Shown here: in pieces, positions 43,242 through 52,772 of the stretch
Position numbering within the stretch: the stretch's first letter is position 1
How the letters are laid out: each line of letters starts with the position of its first letter
Source: CAYQVO01 sp964421085
GTDB taxonomy: Bacteria > Bdellovibrionota_C > UBA2361 > CAYQVO01
Assembly (NCBI GenBank): GCA_964421085.1
Contig: CAYQVO010000002.1
Location: forward strand, 124,001 to 188,000
Reading direction: 5' to 3'
DNA: 64,000 nucleotides
The notes under the pieces: generated by a model
The model's database searches: none
What the model saw: the letters and a program-made list of their open reading frames with translations, nothing else
What the model was told of the DNA's origin: nothing
Made by a program: the position numbers and the translations under genes

Positions 43242-43892
43242 GTGGCAAAATCAGAAGCCGGGAAAAACGATCAGGGAGGTGAGGAGATAAGGGACGCTGA
43301 TTTTTCGCTTCTTGATGTCCCTGATACGGAAGAGGCCGAAAATTCTCAGGGCTCCGGCGATTCGACAGACGGTTCATCTGAGAAAGAGGATGAACTGGCG
43401 AATGTTAGAAGCGAGCTTCTAGAGACAAAAGACAAATATCTTCGCGTGCTTGCCGAGTTTGATAACTACAAAAAGCGAGTCCTCAAGGAACGCTCGGATC
43501 TGCTCAAATATCAGGGCGAGAATATCATACTCGACCTGCTTGAAGTTGTGGATAACCTTGAGAGGGCGCTGCAGCATGCCGATGCCGACCCGGAAAAGCT
43601 CAAAGAAGGCGTGGAACTGATTTACAGGCGTTTCCTCGATGTGCTCGGCAAATGGGAAATTCGCGGCGAATCAAGTGTTGGGAAGGCTTTCGACCCGAAT
43701 ACAGAGCAGGCTTTCAGCACAGTACCGATGAAGGACGTTACTGAAAGCACAGTTATTGAAGAGCTCAAGAAGCCATACTTTTACAAAGACAAGCTGCTCA
43801 GGGCGGGACAGGTGATAGTGGGCATGCCTCCCGAGTCCGCGCAGGAGTCCGGGGATGGCAGTGCAGAAGAAAAAGAGGAGTTCGACGCCTGA
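43242..43892 (+). CDS. grpE: Co-chaperone GrpE
   Basis: A 216-residue protein with an acidic disordered N-terminus (about 1-60), a long coiled-coil (ETKDKYLRVLAEFDNYKKR, the FDNYKKR motif) and the small beta-domain (GKAFDPNTEQAFSTVPMKD, KPYFYKDKLLRAGQVIVGMP). It exchanges ADP for ATP on DnaK. Start is GTG at 43242 after CAGGAG with 8-base spacing. No hrcA upstream and no CIRCE element; recO is divergent. dnaK follows after 129 bases. Confidence 0.97.
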   Translation: MAKSEAGKNDQGGEEIRDADFSLLDVPDTEEAENSQGSGDSTDGSSEKEDELANVRSELLETKDKYLRVLAEFDNYKKRVLKERSDLLKYQGENIILDLLEVVDNLERALQHADADPEKLKEGVELIYRRFLDVLGKWEIRGESSVGKAFDPNTEQAFSTVPMKDVTESTVIEELKKPYFYKDKLLRAGQVIVGMPPESAQESGDGSAEEKEEFDA

Positions 43893-43949
43893 CAGAAATA
43901 AGGCCGGGCTGTCTTGAATATTTGGATAGAGATGTTTAGCTAAGAAAGA

Positions 43950-43976
43950 AGGATCAGGTTTGCGGGACCCGATCCT
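43950..43976 (+). promoter_or_regulatory. Hairpin between grpE and dnaK
   Basis: GGATCAGG (43950-43957) and CCCGATCC (43969-43976) pair with one A-C mismatch around a 11-base loop. A weakly T-rich stretch follows. It could be a weak attenuator or mRNA-stability element that sets dnaK and grpE levels apart. Confidence 0.35.
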
Positions 43977-44021
43977 CTAACTATTTGTTTTTATTAAAGA
44001 TGTTGCGATAGGAAATTTAAA

Positions 44022-45959
44022 ATGGCGAAGGTAATAGGCATTGATCTCGGCACAACCAACTCGTGTGTGGCCGTGATGGAAGGCGGCTCTCCGACAGTAA
44101 TTGCGAACAGCGAGGGGTCGAGGACAACTCCTTCGGTGGTCGCTGTGACAGAATCCGGTGAGAGACTGGTAGGCCAGGTCGCCAGAAGGCAGGCGGTCAC
44201 AAATCCTAAAAACACTATTTTTGCGGTAAAGCGTCTGATTGGACGTAAATATGATTCAGCCGAAGTCGGCAAAGCAAAGAAAGTTCTCCCCTACGAGATC
44301 ACCGAATCGCAGAACGGCGACGCCTGGGTTCGCCTGAAAGGCGAGCCCAAGAGCTCGCAGGAGATCTCCGCCATGATTCTTACGAAGATGAAACAGACCG
44401 CGGAAGATTATCTCGGAGAGAAAGTGACTGATGCTGTCATAACAGTTCCTGCATATTTCGATGACGCCCAGCGCCAGGCAACAAAAGATGCAGGCCGAAT
44501 CGCGGGCCTCAATGTTCTCAGGATAATCAATGAACCTACTGCCGCATCGCTCGCGTACGGTCTCGAGAAAAAGAACGAAAAGCTCATCGCAGTCTTCGAC
44601 CTGGGCGGCGGCACTTTCGATATATCGATTCTTGAACTGGGAGACGGAGTCTTCGAAGTCAAGAGCACTAATGGCGATACATTTCTCGGAGGCGAGGACT
44701 TCGACCTCACGATCGTGGACTGGATTGCTGATGAATTCAGAAAGGATCAGGGGATCGATCTGAGGAACGACACGATGGCGCTTCAGCGCCTCAAGGAGGC
44801 TGCTGAGAAGGCGAAACATGAGCTTTCTACAGCGTTCGAGACAGATATCAATCTGCCGTTTATCACCGCGGACGCCTCAGGGCCGAAGCACCTCAATATG
44901 AAGATTTCCCGCGGTAAGCTCGAGTCACTGTGTTCCGCTCTTCTGGATAGACTGGTCAAGCCATGTGAAACCGCGATAAAAGATGCAGGTGTCTCCACAA
45001 GCGATATTCAGGAGGTTATCCTTGTCGGCGGAATGACAAGAATGCCCGCTGTTCAGGAACGGGTGCGGAGAATTTTCGGGGACAAGATCTCGAAGAACGT
45101 GAACCCTGATGAAGCAGTCGCGATAGGCGCTGCGGTTCAGGGCGGCGTGCTTCAGGGTGAAGTCAAAGACGTTCTTCTGCTTGATGTCACTCCGCTCAGC
45201 CTGGGTATCGAAACCTACGGCGGCGTGTTCACGAAGCTCATTGAAAAGAACACCACTATACCCACCCGCAAGGGGCAGATATTTTCGACAGCGTCCGATA
45301 ATCAGCCTGCTGTTTCGATTCATGTGCTCCAGGGCGAGCGCGACATGGCGGGTGACAACAAGACACTTGGACGCTTCGAGCTTGTCGGAATTCCTCCGGC
45401 GCCAAGAGGAGTGCCGCAAATCGAAGTCACATTCGATATCGACGGAAACGGCATTGTGAATGTTTCGGCAAAGGATCTTGGAACTGGAAAGAGCCAGGCA
45501 ATTCGCATCACGGCAAGTTCCGGCCTTTCGGAGCAGGAAATTCAGCTTATGGTGAAGGATGCCGAAGCCCACTCCGAGGAAGACAGGAAGAAACGAGAGC
45601 TTGTAGAAGCGCGGAATAAACTCGATACATTGATTTATTCTGCGGAGAAGGCTCTGAGCGAGTTCGGCGAAAAGCTCGGTACGGCGGAGAAAGGTTCGAT
45701 TGACACGGCAATTTCCGAGGCGAAGAAAGCGCTGAACGAGACCGATATCCCGGCACTCGAACAGGCTTACGAGAAACTTACTAAAGAAACTCACAAGCTT
45801 TCGGAAGAGATGTACAAGAAGGCATCTGCTGAAGGCGGGGCGGCAGGCGGCGATGGACATGGAGCATACACCGAAGGTGCGGCTTCAGGCGGGAGTTCAA
45901 GCCAGGGTGGTCCGGATGTAGTGGATGCGGATTTTGAAGAAGTAAGGGATAATAAATGA
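44022..45959 (+). CDS. dnaK: Chaperone DnaK (Hsp70)
   Basis: A 645-residue Hsp70. ATPase domain: KVIGIDLGTTNSCVAVMEGG, VPAYFDDAQRQATKDAG, IINEPTAASLAYGL, VFDLGGGTFDISIL and VGGMTRMPAVQ. The substrate domain contains DVTPLSLGIETYGG, IPTRKGQIFSTASDNQPAVSIHVLQGER in outline, then the helical lid and a Gly/Ala-rich tail ending PDVVDADFEEV, the usual C-terminus. Works with GrpE and DnaJ, both adjacent. Confidence 0.99.
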   Translation: MAKVIGIDLGTTNSCVAVMEGGSPTVIANSEGSRTTPSVVAVTESGERLVGQVARRQAVTNPKNTIFAVKRLIGRKYDSAEVGKAKKVLPYEITESQNGDAWVRLKGEPKSSQEISAMILTKMKQTAEDYLGEKVTDAVITVPAYFDDAQRQATKDAGRIAGLNVLRIINEPTAASLAYGLEKKNEKLIAVFDLGGGTFDISILELGDGVFEVKSTNGDTFLGGEDFDLTIVDWIADEFRKDQGIDLRNDTMALQRLKEAAEKAKHELSTAFETDINLPFITADASGPKHLNMKISRGKLESLCSALLDRLVKPCETAIKDAGVSTSDIQEVILVGGMTRMPAVQERVRRIFGDKISKNVNPDEAVAIGAAVQGGVLQGEVKDVLLLDVTPLSLGIETYGGVFTKLIEKNTTIPTRKGQIFSTASDNQPAVSIHVLQGERDMAGDNKTLGRFELVGIPPAPRGVPQIEVTFDIDGNGIVNVSAKDLGTGKSQAIRITASSGLSEQEIQLMVKDAEAHSEEDRKKRELVEARNKLDTLIYSAEKALSEFGEKLGTAEKGSIDTAISEAKKALNETDIPALEQAYEKLTKETHKLSEEMYKKASAEGGAAGGDGHGAYTEGAASGGSSSQGGPDVVDADFEEVRDNK

Positions 45960-45990
45960 CAAAACGGAGGTGTTTTGACTCCGTTTTGTC
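45958..45990. repeat. 12-bp perfect hairpin after dnaK
   Basis: GACAAAACGGAG (45958-45969) and CTCCGTTTTGTC (45979-45990) are exact inverse copies with a 9-base loop. The left arm overlaps the dnaK stop (TGA at 45957-45959). No T-run follows, so it is probably a stability or processing hairpin, or the end of the repeat next to it. Confidence 0.65.
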
Positions 45991-46030
45991 ATCCTGAGCG
46001 AAACGCCGCAGGAGTGGAGCGAAGGATCTC
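45985..46030. repeat. Dispersed intergenic repeat (GTCATCCTGAGCGAA type)
   Basis: The bases from 45985 begin TTTGTCATCCTGAGCGAA and contain GCAGGAGTGGAGCGAAGGAT, ending GATCTC. This closely resembles the short TCATCCTGAGCG...AGCGAAGGATCT repeats known between genes in many bacterial genomes; on the minus strand it gives the tell-tale nonsense RSFAPLLRRFAQDDK. It sits in the dnaK-dnaJ gap and joins the 12-bp hairpin. Only one copy is in this window. Confidence 0.6.
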
Positions 46031-46053
46031 ACATTGTGCCCGGGAAGTTCTCA

Positions 46054-47166
46054 ATGCCATCAGACAAGCGCGATTACTATGACGTCCTTGGAGTCTCAAA
46101 GAATGCGAGTCTTGACGAGATAAAAAAGGCTTACCGCAAGCTCGCGCTGCAGTGCCATCCCGACAAGAATCCAGGAAACAAAGAAGCTGAAGAAAAGTTC
46201 AAGGAAGCATCTGAGGCGTATTCTGTGCTGAGTGATGCCGAGAATCGAGCCAAATATGATCAGTTCGGACACGCTGCCTTCGAGCAGGGTGGAGGATTCA
46301 GCGGTTTCAGCGGGTTTGAAGATATATTCAGCGATATTTTCAGTTCGTTCTTTGGCGGTGGACCAATGGGCGGCGGCGGACGGAGCGGCCGGATGCGCAG
46401 CGGCCGGGACCTGCGGTATGACCTTGAAATTTCATTTGAAGAGGCTGTATTTGGCGGTGAGAAGGAGATTCAGGTTCGCCGCAAAGTGGTGTGCAAAGAA
46501 TGTCAGGGCAGCAGGTGCGCCCCTGGAAGCAGCCCGGAAACGTGCAGGCAGTGCGGCGGGCATGGCCAGGTGCAGATGTCACAAGGCTTCTTCTCCATAA
46601 CAAGAACCTGTCCTGTATGTCAGGGAGAAGGACAGATGGTGCGTTCCCCGTGCGGTGCATGTTCAGGGAGTGGTTTTCAGACAGCCGAAAGCAAGCTTAC
46701 GGTAAAGATTCCAGCCGGAATAGATCAAGGTCAGCGGCTTAAACTTCGCGGAGAAGGCGAACCTGGAATGGTGGGAGGGCCAAACGGAGATCTTTATGTG
46801 CAGATTTCCGTACGTCCTCACAAGATATTCGAGCGGCAGGAGAGTGAGCTTATCTGCGAGGTCCCGGTTTCATACTGTACTGCGGTGATTGGGGGCGAGA
46901 TTCAGGTACCGACTCTCGAAGGTTTGGATAAACTCAAAGTACCTGCGGGCACTCAATCAGGGAAAGTTTTCCGTATGCGCGGCAAAGGGGTTCATGTCAT
47001 TGGTTCGAACAGGAGGGGAGATCTCCATGTACGGGTGGTGATCAACGTTCCCAGGAAAGTTTCTGAGAATTACAGAGAAGCGCTTCGACGACTTTCGGAA
47101 ATTGAAGAAGCAGAAGGGAGCGCGGCTAAAGGGTTTCTGGACAGGGTGAAGGAGATGTTCACATGA
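46054..47166 (+). CDS. dnaJ: Chaperone protein DnaJ
   Basis: A 370-residue type I Hsp40 from the ATG at 46054 (a GTG at 46036 with GAAGGAT upstream is possible). The J domain includes DYYDVLGVSKNASLDEIKKA and the HPD triad (CHPDKNPG). A Gly/Phe-rich stretch (about 75-130) and four zinc motifs follow (CKECQGSR, CRQCGGHG, CPVCQGEG, CGACSGSG), then the peptide-binding domains. It stimulates DnaK. The gene follows dnaK after a 94-base gap containing a repeat. Confidence 0.98.
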   Translation: MPSDKRDYYDVLGVSKNASLDEIKKAYRKLALQCHPDKNPGNKEAEEKFKEASEAYSVLSDAENRAKYDQFGHAAFEQGGGFSGFSGFEDIFSDIFSSFFGGGPMGGGGRSGRMRSGRDLRYDLEISFEEAVFGGEKEIQVRRKVVCKECQGSRCAPGSSPETCRQCGGHGQVQMSQGFFSITRTCPVCQGEGQMVRSPCGACSGSGFQTAESKLTVKIPAGIDQGQRLKLRGEGEPGMVGGPNGDLYVQISVRPHKIFERQESELICEVPVSYCTAVIGGEIQVPTLEGLDKLKVPAGTQSGKVFRMRGKGVHVIGSNRRGDLHVRVVINVPRKVSENYREALRRLSEIEEAEGSAAKGFLDRVKEMFT

Positions 47167-47214
47167 GCCGGCGCCGCAACATCCTGCGCATATCAGAGTA
47201 ACCCGCTTCCCAGC

Positions 47215-47243
47215 CGGGACCTCCTGTCCCGCTGAGTTCTTTT
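47215..47243 (+). terminator. Possible terminator after dnaJ
   Basis: CGGGAC (47215-47220) and GTCCCG (47226-47231) form a perfect 6-bp stem with loop CTCCT, followed by CTGAGTTCTTTT. The T-stretch is broken, so this is a moderate candidate for ending the grpE-dnaK-dnaJ unit. Confidence 0.4.
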
Positions 47244-47411
47244 GAGGATGGATCAGATCGCAAGGCACGGTTCCTGCAGTACCCTGTATGCATCGGCAGG
47301 GACCTGGACTGGAAGACACAGGTGACGGAGTACGCAGAGAGCCGAGTAAGTCCCTCCGGGCTTTCTGCGTATTCCTTTTTCCTTCCCGGGCTTTTTAGTT
47401 ATTGTTGAATT

Positions 47412-47676
47412 ATGCGGAAGAAATAATACGGATTCACGCTGAATTAGCTTTTGACGAAAGTGGCAATAGCCGGAGTATTGAGCGCCATCGCACTTCCGCA
47501 GCACAGCAGCTATCGAGGCAAGGCGTTCGACGCAGCTGCGAAACCCTTCTGCCGAACATGGATCCGATTCCCCCGGAATAAACTTGGCAATTACAGCAGA
47601 CAGCGCAACTTTCACAGGCATTGCTTCGCACTCGAAAGGGACTGGTGAAGTGTTTAACTGGCCGCCGCCGCCTTGA
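47412..47676 (+). pseudogene. Type IV pilin gene, inactivated
   Basis: From the ATG at 47412 the frame reads MRKK-stop-YGFTLN-stop-LLTKVAIAGVLSAIALPQHSSY, then RGKAFDAAAK. This is the type IV prepilin start (K, then GFTLIELLIVVAIIGILAAIAIPQ) with a stop for a residue of the leader and with E5 changed to a stop (N-stop for I-E). After AAK the frame shifts by one and continues PSAEHGSDSPGINLAITADS, then ATFTGIASHSKGTGEVFNWP, the usual C-terminal beta part of PilA, ending at 47676. Two stops plus a frameshift show a dead gene, about 85 codons long, short for a pilin. Confidence 0.8.
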
Positions 47677-47855
47677 CGATTTGCGGCCCGGCTGAAAGCA
47701 TGGTGTCATGTCTTTCCTGTCCCGAGCGTCATGCCTGCCGGAACATTTCGGAAGAGATCCGCAGCATTAGGTTTCTTTGTCGTCAGAAGACAGATTTGCT
47801 GAACCAATACTCGACCGGGGAGCGATCTTAAGATAAATGCTTCACGGTTTGCACC

Positions 47856-48089
47856 ATGTTTGATTCCCGACTGATTGCCCTGTTCGTAGTAATGATGGTC
47901 AGTGTCTCTTTCTCAGAGTGTTTTGCGGCGGAGAAGAAATCGCAGTCAAAGGCGGCCTCGTCTGAAGCGTTGTTTGTCATTCGGGGCGCGGTCTACCACG
48001 GAAACCTCTCCCGCGAGCGTCTGAGCAAAATGCTTCGGACGGTGTCATTGCCTTCCACCCCGAAAGCTCCGAAATTCCTCTCATTGTGA
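47856..48089 (+). CDS. Possible small secreted protein
   Basis: A 77-residue frame with a clear signal peptide (RLIALFVVMMVSVSFSECFA, cleavage after about 24) and a Lys/Ser-rich mature start. The last 25 residues look out of frame; shifting frame near 48029 gives SDGVIAFHPESSEIPLIVN, more protein-like. So it may be a truncated or frameshifted secreted protein. It precedes the lipoprotein gene. Confidence 0.35.
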   Translation: MFDSRLIALFVVMMVSVSFSECFAAEKKSQSKAASSEALFVIRGAVYHGNLSRERLSKMLRTVSLPSTPKAPKFLSL

Positions 48090-48162
48090 ACGGCCCGTTC
48101 ACTGGATTATGATCTTCTGAGTCACCACAGGCGTGGCTGAGAATAAAATGGAGTCATTGCCC

Positions 48163-50026
48163 ATGTTCCCCACTCTAACGCGTCTTCCAGCGACGCTCGT
48201 CGTTGCGGTTCTTTTTCTCCAGGCATGCTCGACTGCCCCGTTGCGTGATGTTCTTTTCGGCGCCGAAGCGCCTTCCTCGAGAACGGAAGCTGGAGTCGCA
48301 CCGGAACGGGTGAAGAAGGAAAGTGCGCCCTGGAACCTCTGGTCATATGGACGTCTTGTTGACGGCTCCCGCGCAAAAGACAAGGGGATGCTGCACGCGG
48401 ATTCTCTGCACGATAAGGGGGATCTGAAAAAAGCGCTGGATGAATACCAGCGGGTGATTAAGAAGAGACTCACACCGGTCGAGAGGGAAAGCGCAGGTGT
48501 CCGTGTTGCAGGCACTCAGCTGATGCTCGGGAATTCAAAGGATGCTCTCACAACTGTCAGCAGGGTCTATGGAGGGAAGGGCATAGACCAGGTACATCCC
48601 TTTTTCGCGGTTATTCTCGCATATGCGTATGCGCAGCAGAACGATCTGAACCAGAGTGTCGCCTGGTTCGTCCAGTTCGAGAAAGGCATGGGCAGCAGGG
48701 ATGAATACCGTCAGACTGCCGGAAACGGAATCAGGAAAGTTTTACGTAATGCTTCCCCTGAGAGTTTCGAATCGCTTTCAACTGCCTGGGCCGGAGATTC
48801 GCTTGCGGGTCCGCTTATTGGTGAGGAGCGGAAGCTCAGAGCCCGTGGACTGGCACCCGGAGTGTCGGCGGAAGTTGCTGTCGTTCCCCCGGCAGAGGGG
48901 ACTCAAATGGCAGCGGTGCCGGGTGAGGGAGGATCTCTCAAAGCCGGAATTCTCCTCCCGCTATCGGGTGAGAATGCTTCATTTGGAAAGAAGACGAAGG
49001 AAGGCATCAATCTCGCCGTGAACGCGAACAATTACGGGAATATCATTCAGTTGATTGACAAAGACACAGGATCTGGCACCCCGCAGACAGAAGAGGCGGT
49101 ATCATCGCTCGCGCTTACAGACGGAGCACACATGGTGATTGGTCCTCTGCTGAGTTCACAGGCGCCTGTCGCCGCGGAAGCAGCACGGCTTCGCGGAATG
49201 CCGATGATTACTTTCTCGAAAAGCAACAGTTTCATTCCAGGCGGTGGTGTTTACAGGCTGGGTGCAACCAGCCGAAGCCAGATGGAATCGCTTGTCGATG
49301 CAGCCGTTAACCAGGGGGGAATGACGCGCCTTGCCCTGGTTTATCCGGAAACTCCAGCGGGAAACGAATTCGCGGATGAATTTCGTCGGGCTCTCAGGGC
49401 GGTGAATCTGGAGCCGGTCTTTGACAGGGCGTACACNNNNNNNNNNTGCGGAAGAAGCGGCAAATGCCGACCCGCAGGGCATCTTTTTTCCGGATAATAT
49501 AGCGACAGCGTCGCGATTTTTCATGAATCTTCCGGAACCAGTCCGAGGCAGGATAAGTCCGCTTGGTACCGCGTTCTGGGATGAGAGCAGGCAGCTCAAG
49601 AATTCGGCCACGGCACTCGACGGCGCTATATTTCCGACAGTGTTCTTCGCGCAGAGCGGCAATCCGGCTGTCCGGCAGTTTGTCGAAAGCTACCGTTCAA
49701 CCTACAACGCCGCTCCTGATCTTCTTTCTGCGCAGGGATTCGACGCTGCGATGCTCATGATTACTGTCGCACAGACCAGCGCAAGGGATCGTATGAGCAT
49801 ACAGGGCGCTCTTGAATCGATCGGTTCCTACAGCGGACTTACCGGAACGCTTTCTGTACTTCCTTCGGGAGAGATTCAGAGGAAATACGTCGTAATGGTT
49901 TTCTCGAAGGGAAGACTGTCCGAACTTTCTTCAAATGCCGCAATGCTCCATGAGCTGCAGAAAAGGAGAGAAATATTCCGGACCCAGCCGTCCTCCGAGA
50001 CACCTTACGTAATCCGCTCGAACTAA
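48163..50026 (+). CDS. Lipoprotein with TPR-like and Peripla_BP_6 domains (LpoA/YraM-like), split by N gap
   Basis: Signal peptide ending in lipobox LQAC (VLFLQACSTAP) after the ATG at 48163; GTG 48133 and ATG 48148 are other starts. Residues about 75-180 have TPR-like repeats (LHDKGDLKKALDEYQRVIK). From about 265 there is a periplasmic-binding-protein fold: KAGILLPLSGENASFGKKT, VIGPLLSSQAPVAAEA, GMPMITFSKSN. The N run at 49437-49446 cuts the frame; before and after it the frames differ by one, so the gap size is not exact. The sense resumes with DPQGIFFPDNIATASRF and ends AMLHELQKRREIF. The family resembles LpoA, an activator of class A PBP, but could bind ligands instead. Confidence 0.8.
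49437..49446. other. Ten-base N run (assembly gap)
   Basis: Ten unresolved bases inside the lipoprotein gene. Because reading frames on the two sides are not in register through exactly ten bases, the number is a placeholder rather than a measured length. Confidence 0.95.
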
Positions 50027-50183
50027 AAATCAAACGGCGTATTTAATGTGTATTTTCGGCTGAATAGCAGTCCAGCGTCTCGTTTGCCCAGGCGCCGGAG
50101 AATCAAAAAAATGGCTCGTTTTCGCGGCTTAGCTCATCTTATAAATGCAGGCAAAGTGTTTTTTTATTGTTAGAAGGGATCGC

Positions 50184-52691
50184 ATGGCGAGGATGGCGAA
50201 ATCCACAAAGCAGGACACCCGGATTTCCAGAGAGAGCCGGAAAAAACCTGAAGAGATGGTGGAGTATGACATTCCCGAAGAGCTTCCGGTTGTTCCTGTA
50301 AAAGATCTTGTCCCGTTTCCTTCTGTCATGATGTCGCTCCTCATAGGGAGACCGGGCAGTCTGAAAGCCGTGAATCTGTCGCAGAAAACAGATGACCTTG
50401 TTTTCGTTGTCGCGCAGAGAAACGAAATTGAAGACCCGGCCGCAAAGGACCTTTATGAAACAGGTGTGGTAGCTCACATACTCAAGGTTCTCACCCCGAA
50501 GGAAGAGGGCACTAAAATTCTCATTCAGGGTCTTGTGCGTGCGCACGCTTGCGCAATGAGACGCAGCCAGGGCGCCCTTATCGCAAAGATAAGACCTGTT
50601 GCGCCGCAGAACGGCGTGAAAGGGGCGAAGAAAATAAATGAAATAGTTGCCCGTGTACGCCAGAATCTGCAGCTTCTTGTCGAACATGAATCGCTGCCCG
50701 AAGAAATACTCGTCGTGACGGAGCAAATTGATGACCCGGCCGTATTTGCAGATGTAATTCTCGCTCACTACCGGCTCGCCGTGGACGCTGCGCAGAACCT
50801 TCTCGAAGAGAGCGATCCAATGCGACGTCTCTTGATTACCGATTCGCTTATTCAGGAAGACGTGAACCGTTTTCTCGTGAGCGAGCAGATACGTGATAAA
50901 GCCCGCGAAGAACTCAGCAAGGATCAGCGCGAATATTACCTCAGAGAGCAGATAAAACAGATCCAGAAAGAGCTTGGAGAAGAGGGAGCCGGAAGCGAAG
51001 ATTTGACCCAGCTGAGGCGGGCTATAGAGGGCAGGAAGATGCCGAGACCTGCCTTCGTGGAATCGATGAAGCAGCTGCAGAGGCTGGAACATATGGGCCA
51101 GGAATCGAGCGAGTATGCGCTTCTCCGCACTTATCTTGACTGGATGGTGGAGCTTCCTTGGAGTGTCCGGACAAGAGACCGGGTCGACTTGAAGGCGGCA
51201 TCCAAAATGCTCGAGGAGGATCATTTCGGACTTGAGCGCGCGAAATCGAGAATTCTCGAATACCTGAGCGTGCGGAAACTCAAACCTGACTCAAAGGGCT
51301 CGATTCTCTGCTTTGTCGGCCCTCCCGGTGTTGGAAAAACGTCGCTCGGCCGATCGATAGCGAGGGCGTTGAACAGAAGGTTTTTCCGGATGTCGCTTGG
51401 TGGAGTGCGTGATGAAGCTGAAATCAGAGGGCATCGGCGCACCTATGTCGGAGCTCTTCCCGGCAGAATACTTCAGGGGGTCAAGCAGGCCGGAAGCAGG
51501 AACTCCGTCTTTGTTCTTGACGAACTCGACAAGGTGGGAGCTGATTTCCGCGGAGATCCGTCATCGGCGCTTCTTGAGGTTCTCGATCCCGAGCAGAACA
51601 GAATGTTCCGGGATCACTATCTGAATGTCGACTTCGATCTCTCCGAAACAATCTTCATTGCGACCGCGAACACAGTCGACACGATTCCGGACGCACTTCT
51701 CGACAGGCTTGAAGTAATAGATATCCAGGGCTACACGAATGAAGAGAAGCTCGAAATTGCGAAGAAGTTCCTTATTCCGAAGCAGCTTCTCGAGAACGGG
51801 CTCAAGGGGAAAAACATGACGTTCCCTGACAAGCTCCTTCTCTTTCTCATAGACAGGTACACGCGGGAAAGCGGAGTCCGAAACCTGGAGCGGGAAATCG
51901 GGTCCATCTGCCGCAAGGTGGCGCGCGAGTTTGCAGAGAGCGGAAAGCTTGTCAGAGTAATAACGAAAGCGCGTCTTGAAGAATTTCTGGGACCAACGAG
52001 ATACGATCCCGATACGACGGAAAAACGCCCGGCAGTAGGGCTTGCGCGAGGGCTTGCATGGACGGTTACCGGCGGTGAACTTTTGCCCGTTGAAGCGTCG
52101 ATAGCGCGCGGAAAAGGCGCTTTGAGTCTCACGGGACACCTGGGGCAGATCATGCAGGAGTCTGCTCAGGCCGCGGTCTTTTATGCAAGAGCGAACGCCG
52201 AGCATCTCGGTCTTGATCCCGATTTTCACGAAAAGTACGACATTCATATCCATGCACCGGGAGGGTCTATTCCAAAGGACGGGCCTTCCGCGGGCATTAC
52301 GATTGCCGCTGCGCTTGTTTCAGCTCTTTCTAACAAGAAGATTCGAAGCGATGTGTCGATGACAGGCGAGATTACCCTCCGTGGAAATGTGCTCGCAATC
52401 GGAGGCATCAAAGAAAAGGCGCTGGCAGCTCTCAGGTACAATATTCCTGTCGTCATCATTCCTCACGAGAACATGAAGGATCTCGATGATATTCCCGACG
52501 AACAGCGCAGGCAGATAGATTTTATTCCTGTCAAGCATATCGGCGAGGTGTTTGACGTTATCTTCGACGATGATGCGGGGTTCCGCCGAAAACGGCGCAG
52601 GCGGAATCATAACGGCGGGAAAAGGAAGAAAGTTTCGACATCCGGGGCATCGTCAACGTTCAGGAGAAGAGCGTTTTCGCGACGGTGCTGA
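50184..52691 (+). CDS. lon: ATP-dependent protease Lon
   Basis: An 835-residue protein from the ATG at 50184 (AGAAGG upstream; ATG 50145 lacks a site). The LON N-domain begins PVVPVKDLVPFPSVMMSLLIG (in outline, about 32-52), then a helical region, the AAA+ module with FVGPPGVGKTSLGRSIA near 379 and VFVLDELDKV, and the protease domain with the Ser-Lys dyad: DGPSAGI near 699 and GGIKEKALAAL near 741. It degrades misfolded and regulatory proteins. The basic C-terminal tail (about 810-835) is longer than usual. Single gene, flanked by hairpins. Confidence 0.98.
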   Translation: MARMAKSTKQDTRISRESRKKPEEMVEYDIPEELPVVPVKDLVPFPSVMMSLLIGRPGSLKAVNLSQKTDDLVFVVAQRNEIEDPAAKDLYETGVVAHILKVLTPKEEGTKILIQGLVRAHACAMRRSQGALIAKIRPVAPQNGVKGAKKINEIVARVRQNLQLLVEHESLPEEILVVTEQIDDPAVFADVILAHYRLAVDAAQNLLEESDPMRRLLITDSLIQEDVNRFLVSEQIRDKAREELSKDQREYYLREQIKQIQKELGEEGAGSEDLTQLRRAIEGRKMPRPAFVESMKQLQRLEHMGQESSEYALLRTYLDWMVELPWSVRTRDRVDLKAASKMLEEDHFGLERAKSRILEYLSVRKLKPDSKGSILCFVGPPGVGKTSLGRSIARALNRRFFRMSLGGVRDEAEIRGHRRTYVGALPGRILQGVKQAGSRNSVFVLDELDKVGADFRGDPSSALLEVLDPEQNRMFRDHYLNVDFDLSETIFIATANTVDTIPDALLDRLEVIDIQGYTNEEKLEIAKKFLIPKQLLENGLKGKNMTFPDKLLLFLIDRYTRESGVRNLEREIGSICRKVAREFAESGKLVRVITKARLEEFLGPTRYDPDTTEKRPAVGLARGLAWTVTGGELLPVEASIARGKGALSLTGHLGQIMQESAQAAVFYARANAEHLGLDPDFHEKYDIHIHAPGGSIPKDGPSAGITIAAALVSALSNKKIRSDVSMTGEITLRGNVLAIGGIKEKALAALRYNIPVVIIPHENMKDLDDIPDEQRRQIDFIPVKHIGEVFDVIFDDDAGFRRKRRRRNHNGGKRKKVSTSGASSTFRRRAFSRRC

Positions 52692-52735
52692 CTGCGCCGT
52701 GCGCAGTCATTGCGGGCTCCCTGCGGGCAAGCCCG
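52689..52735 (+). terminator. Tandem hairpins after lon
   Basis: TGACTGCGC (52689-52697) and GCGCAGTCA (52701-52709) pair perfectly with loop CGT and include the lon stop. A second stem, CGGGCT (52713-52718) with AGCCCG (52730-52735), follows. No T-run is seen, so they probably protect or end the mRNA in a way not typical of rho-independent sites. Confidence 0.45.
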
Positions 52736-52772
52736 GCCTGGACAGGCTCAAACCAGAGGAGCGCGGCAATCC

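Noticed and set aside
45781..46032. Minus-strand frame reading RSFAPLLRRFAQDDK
   Set aside because: Typical false protein from the intergenic TCATCCTGAGCG repeat; not a gene.
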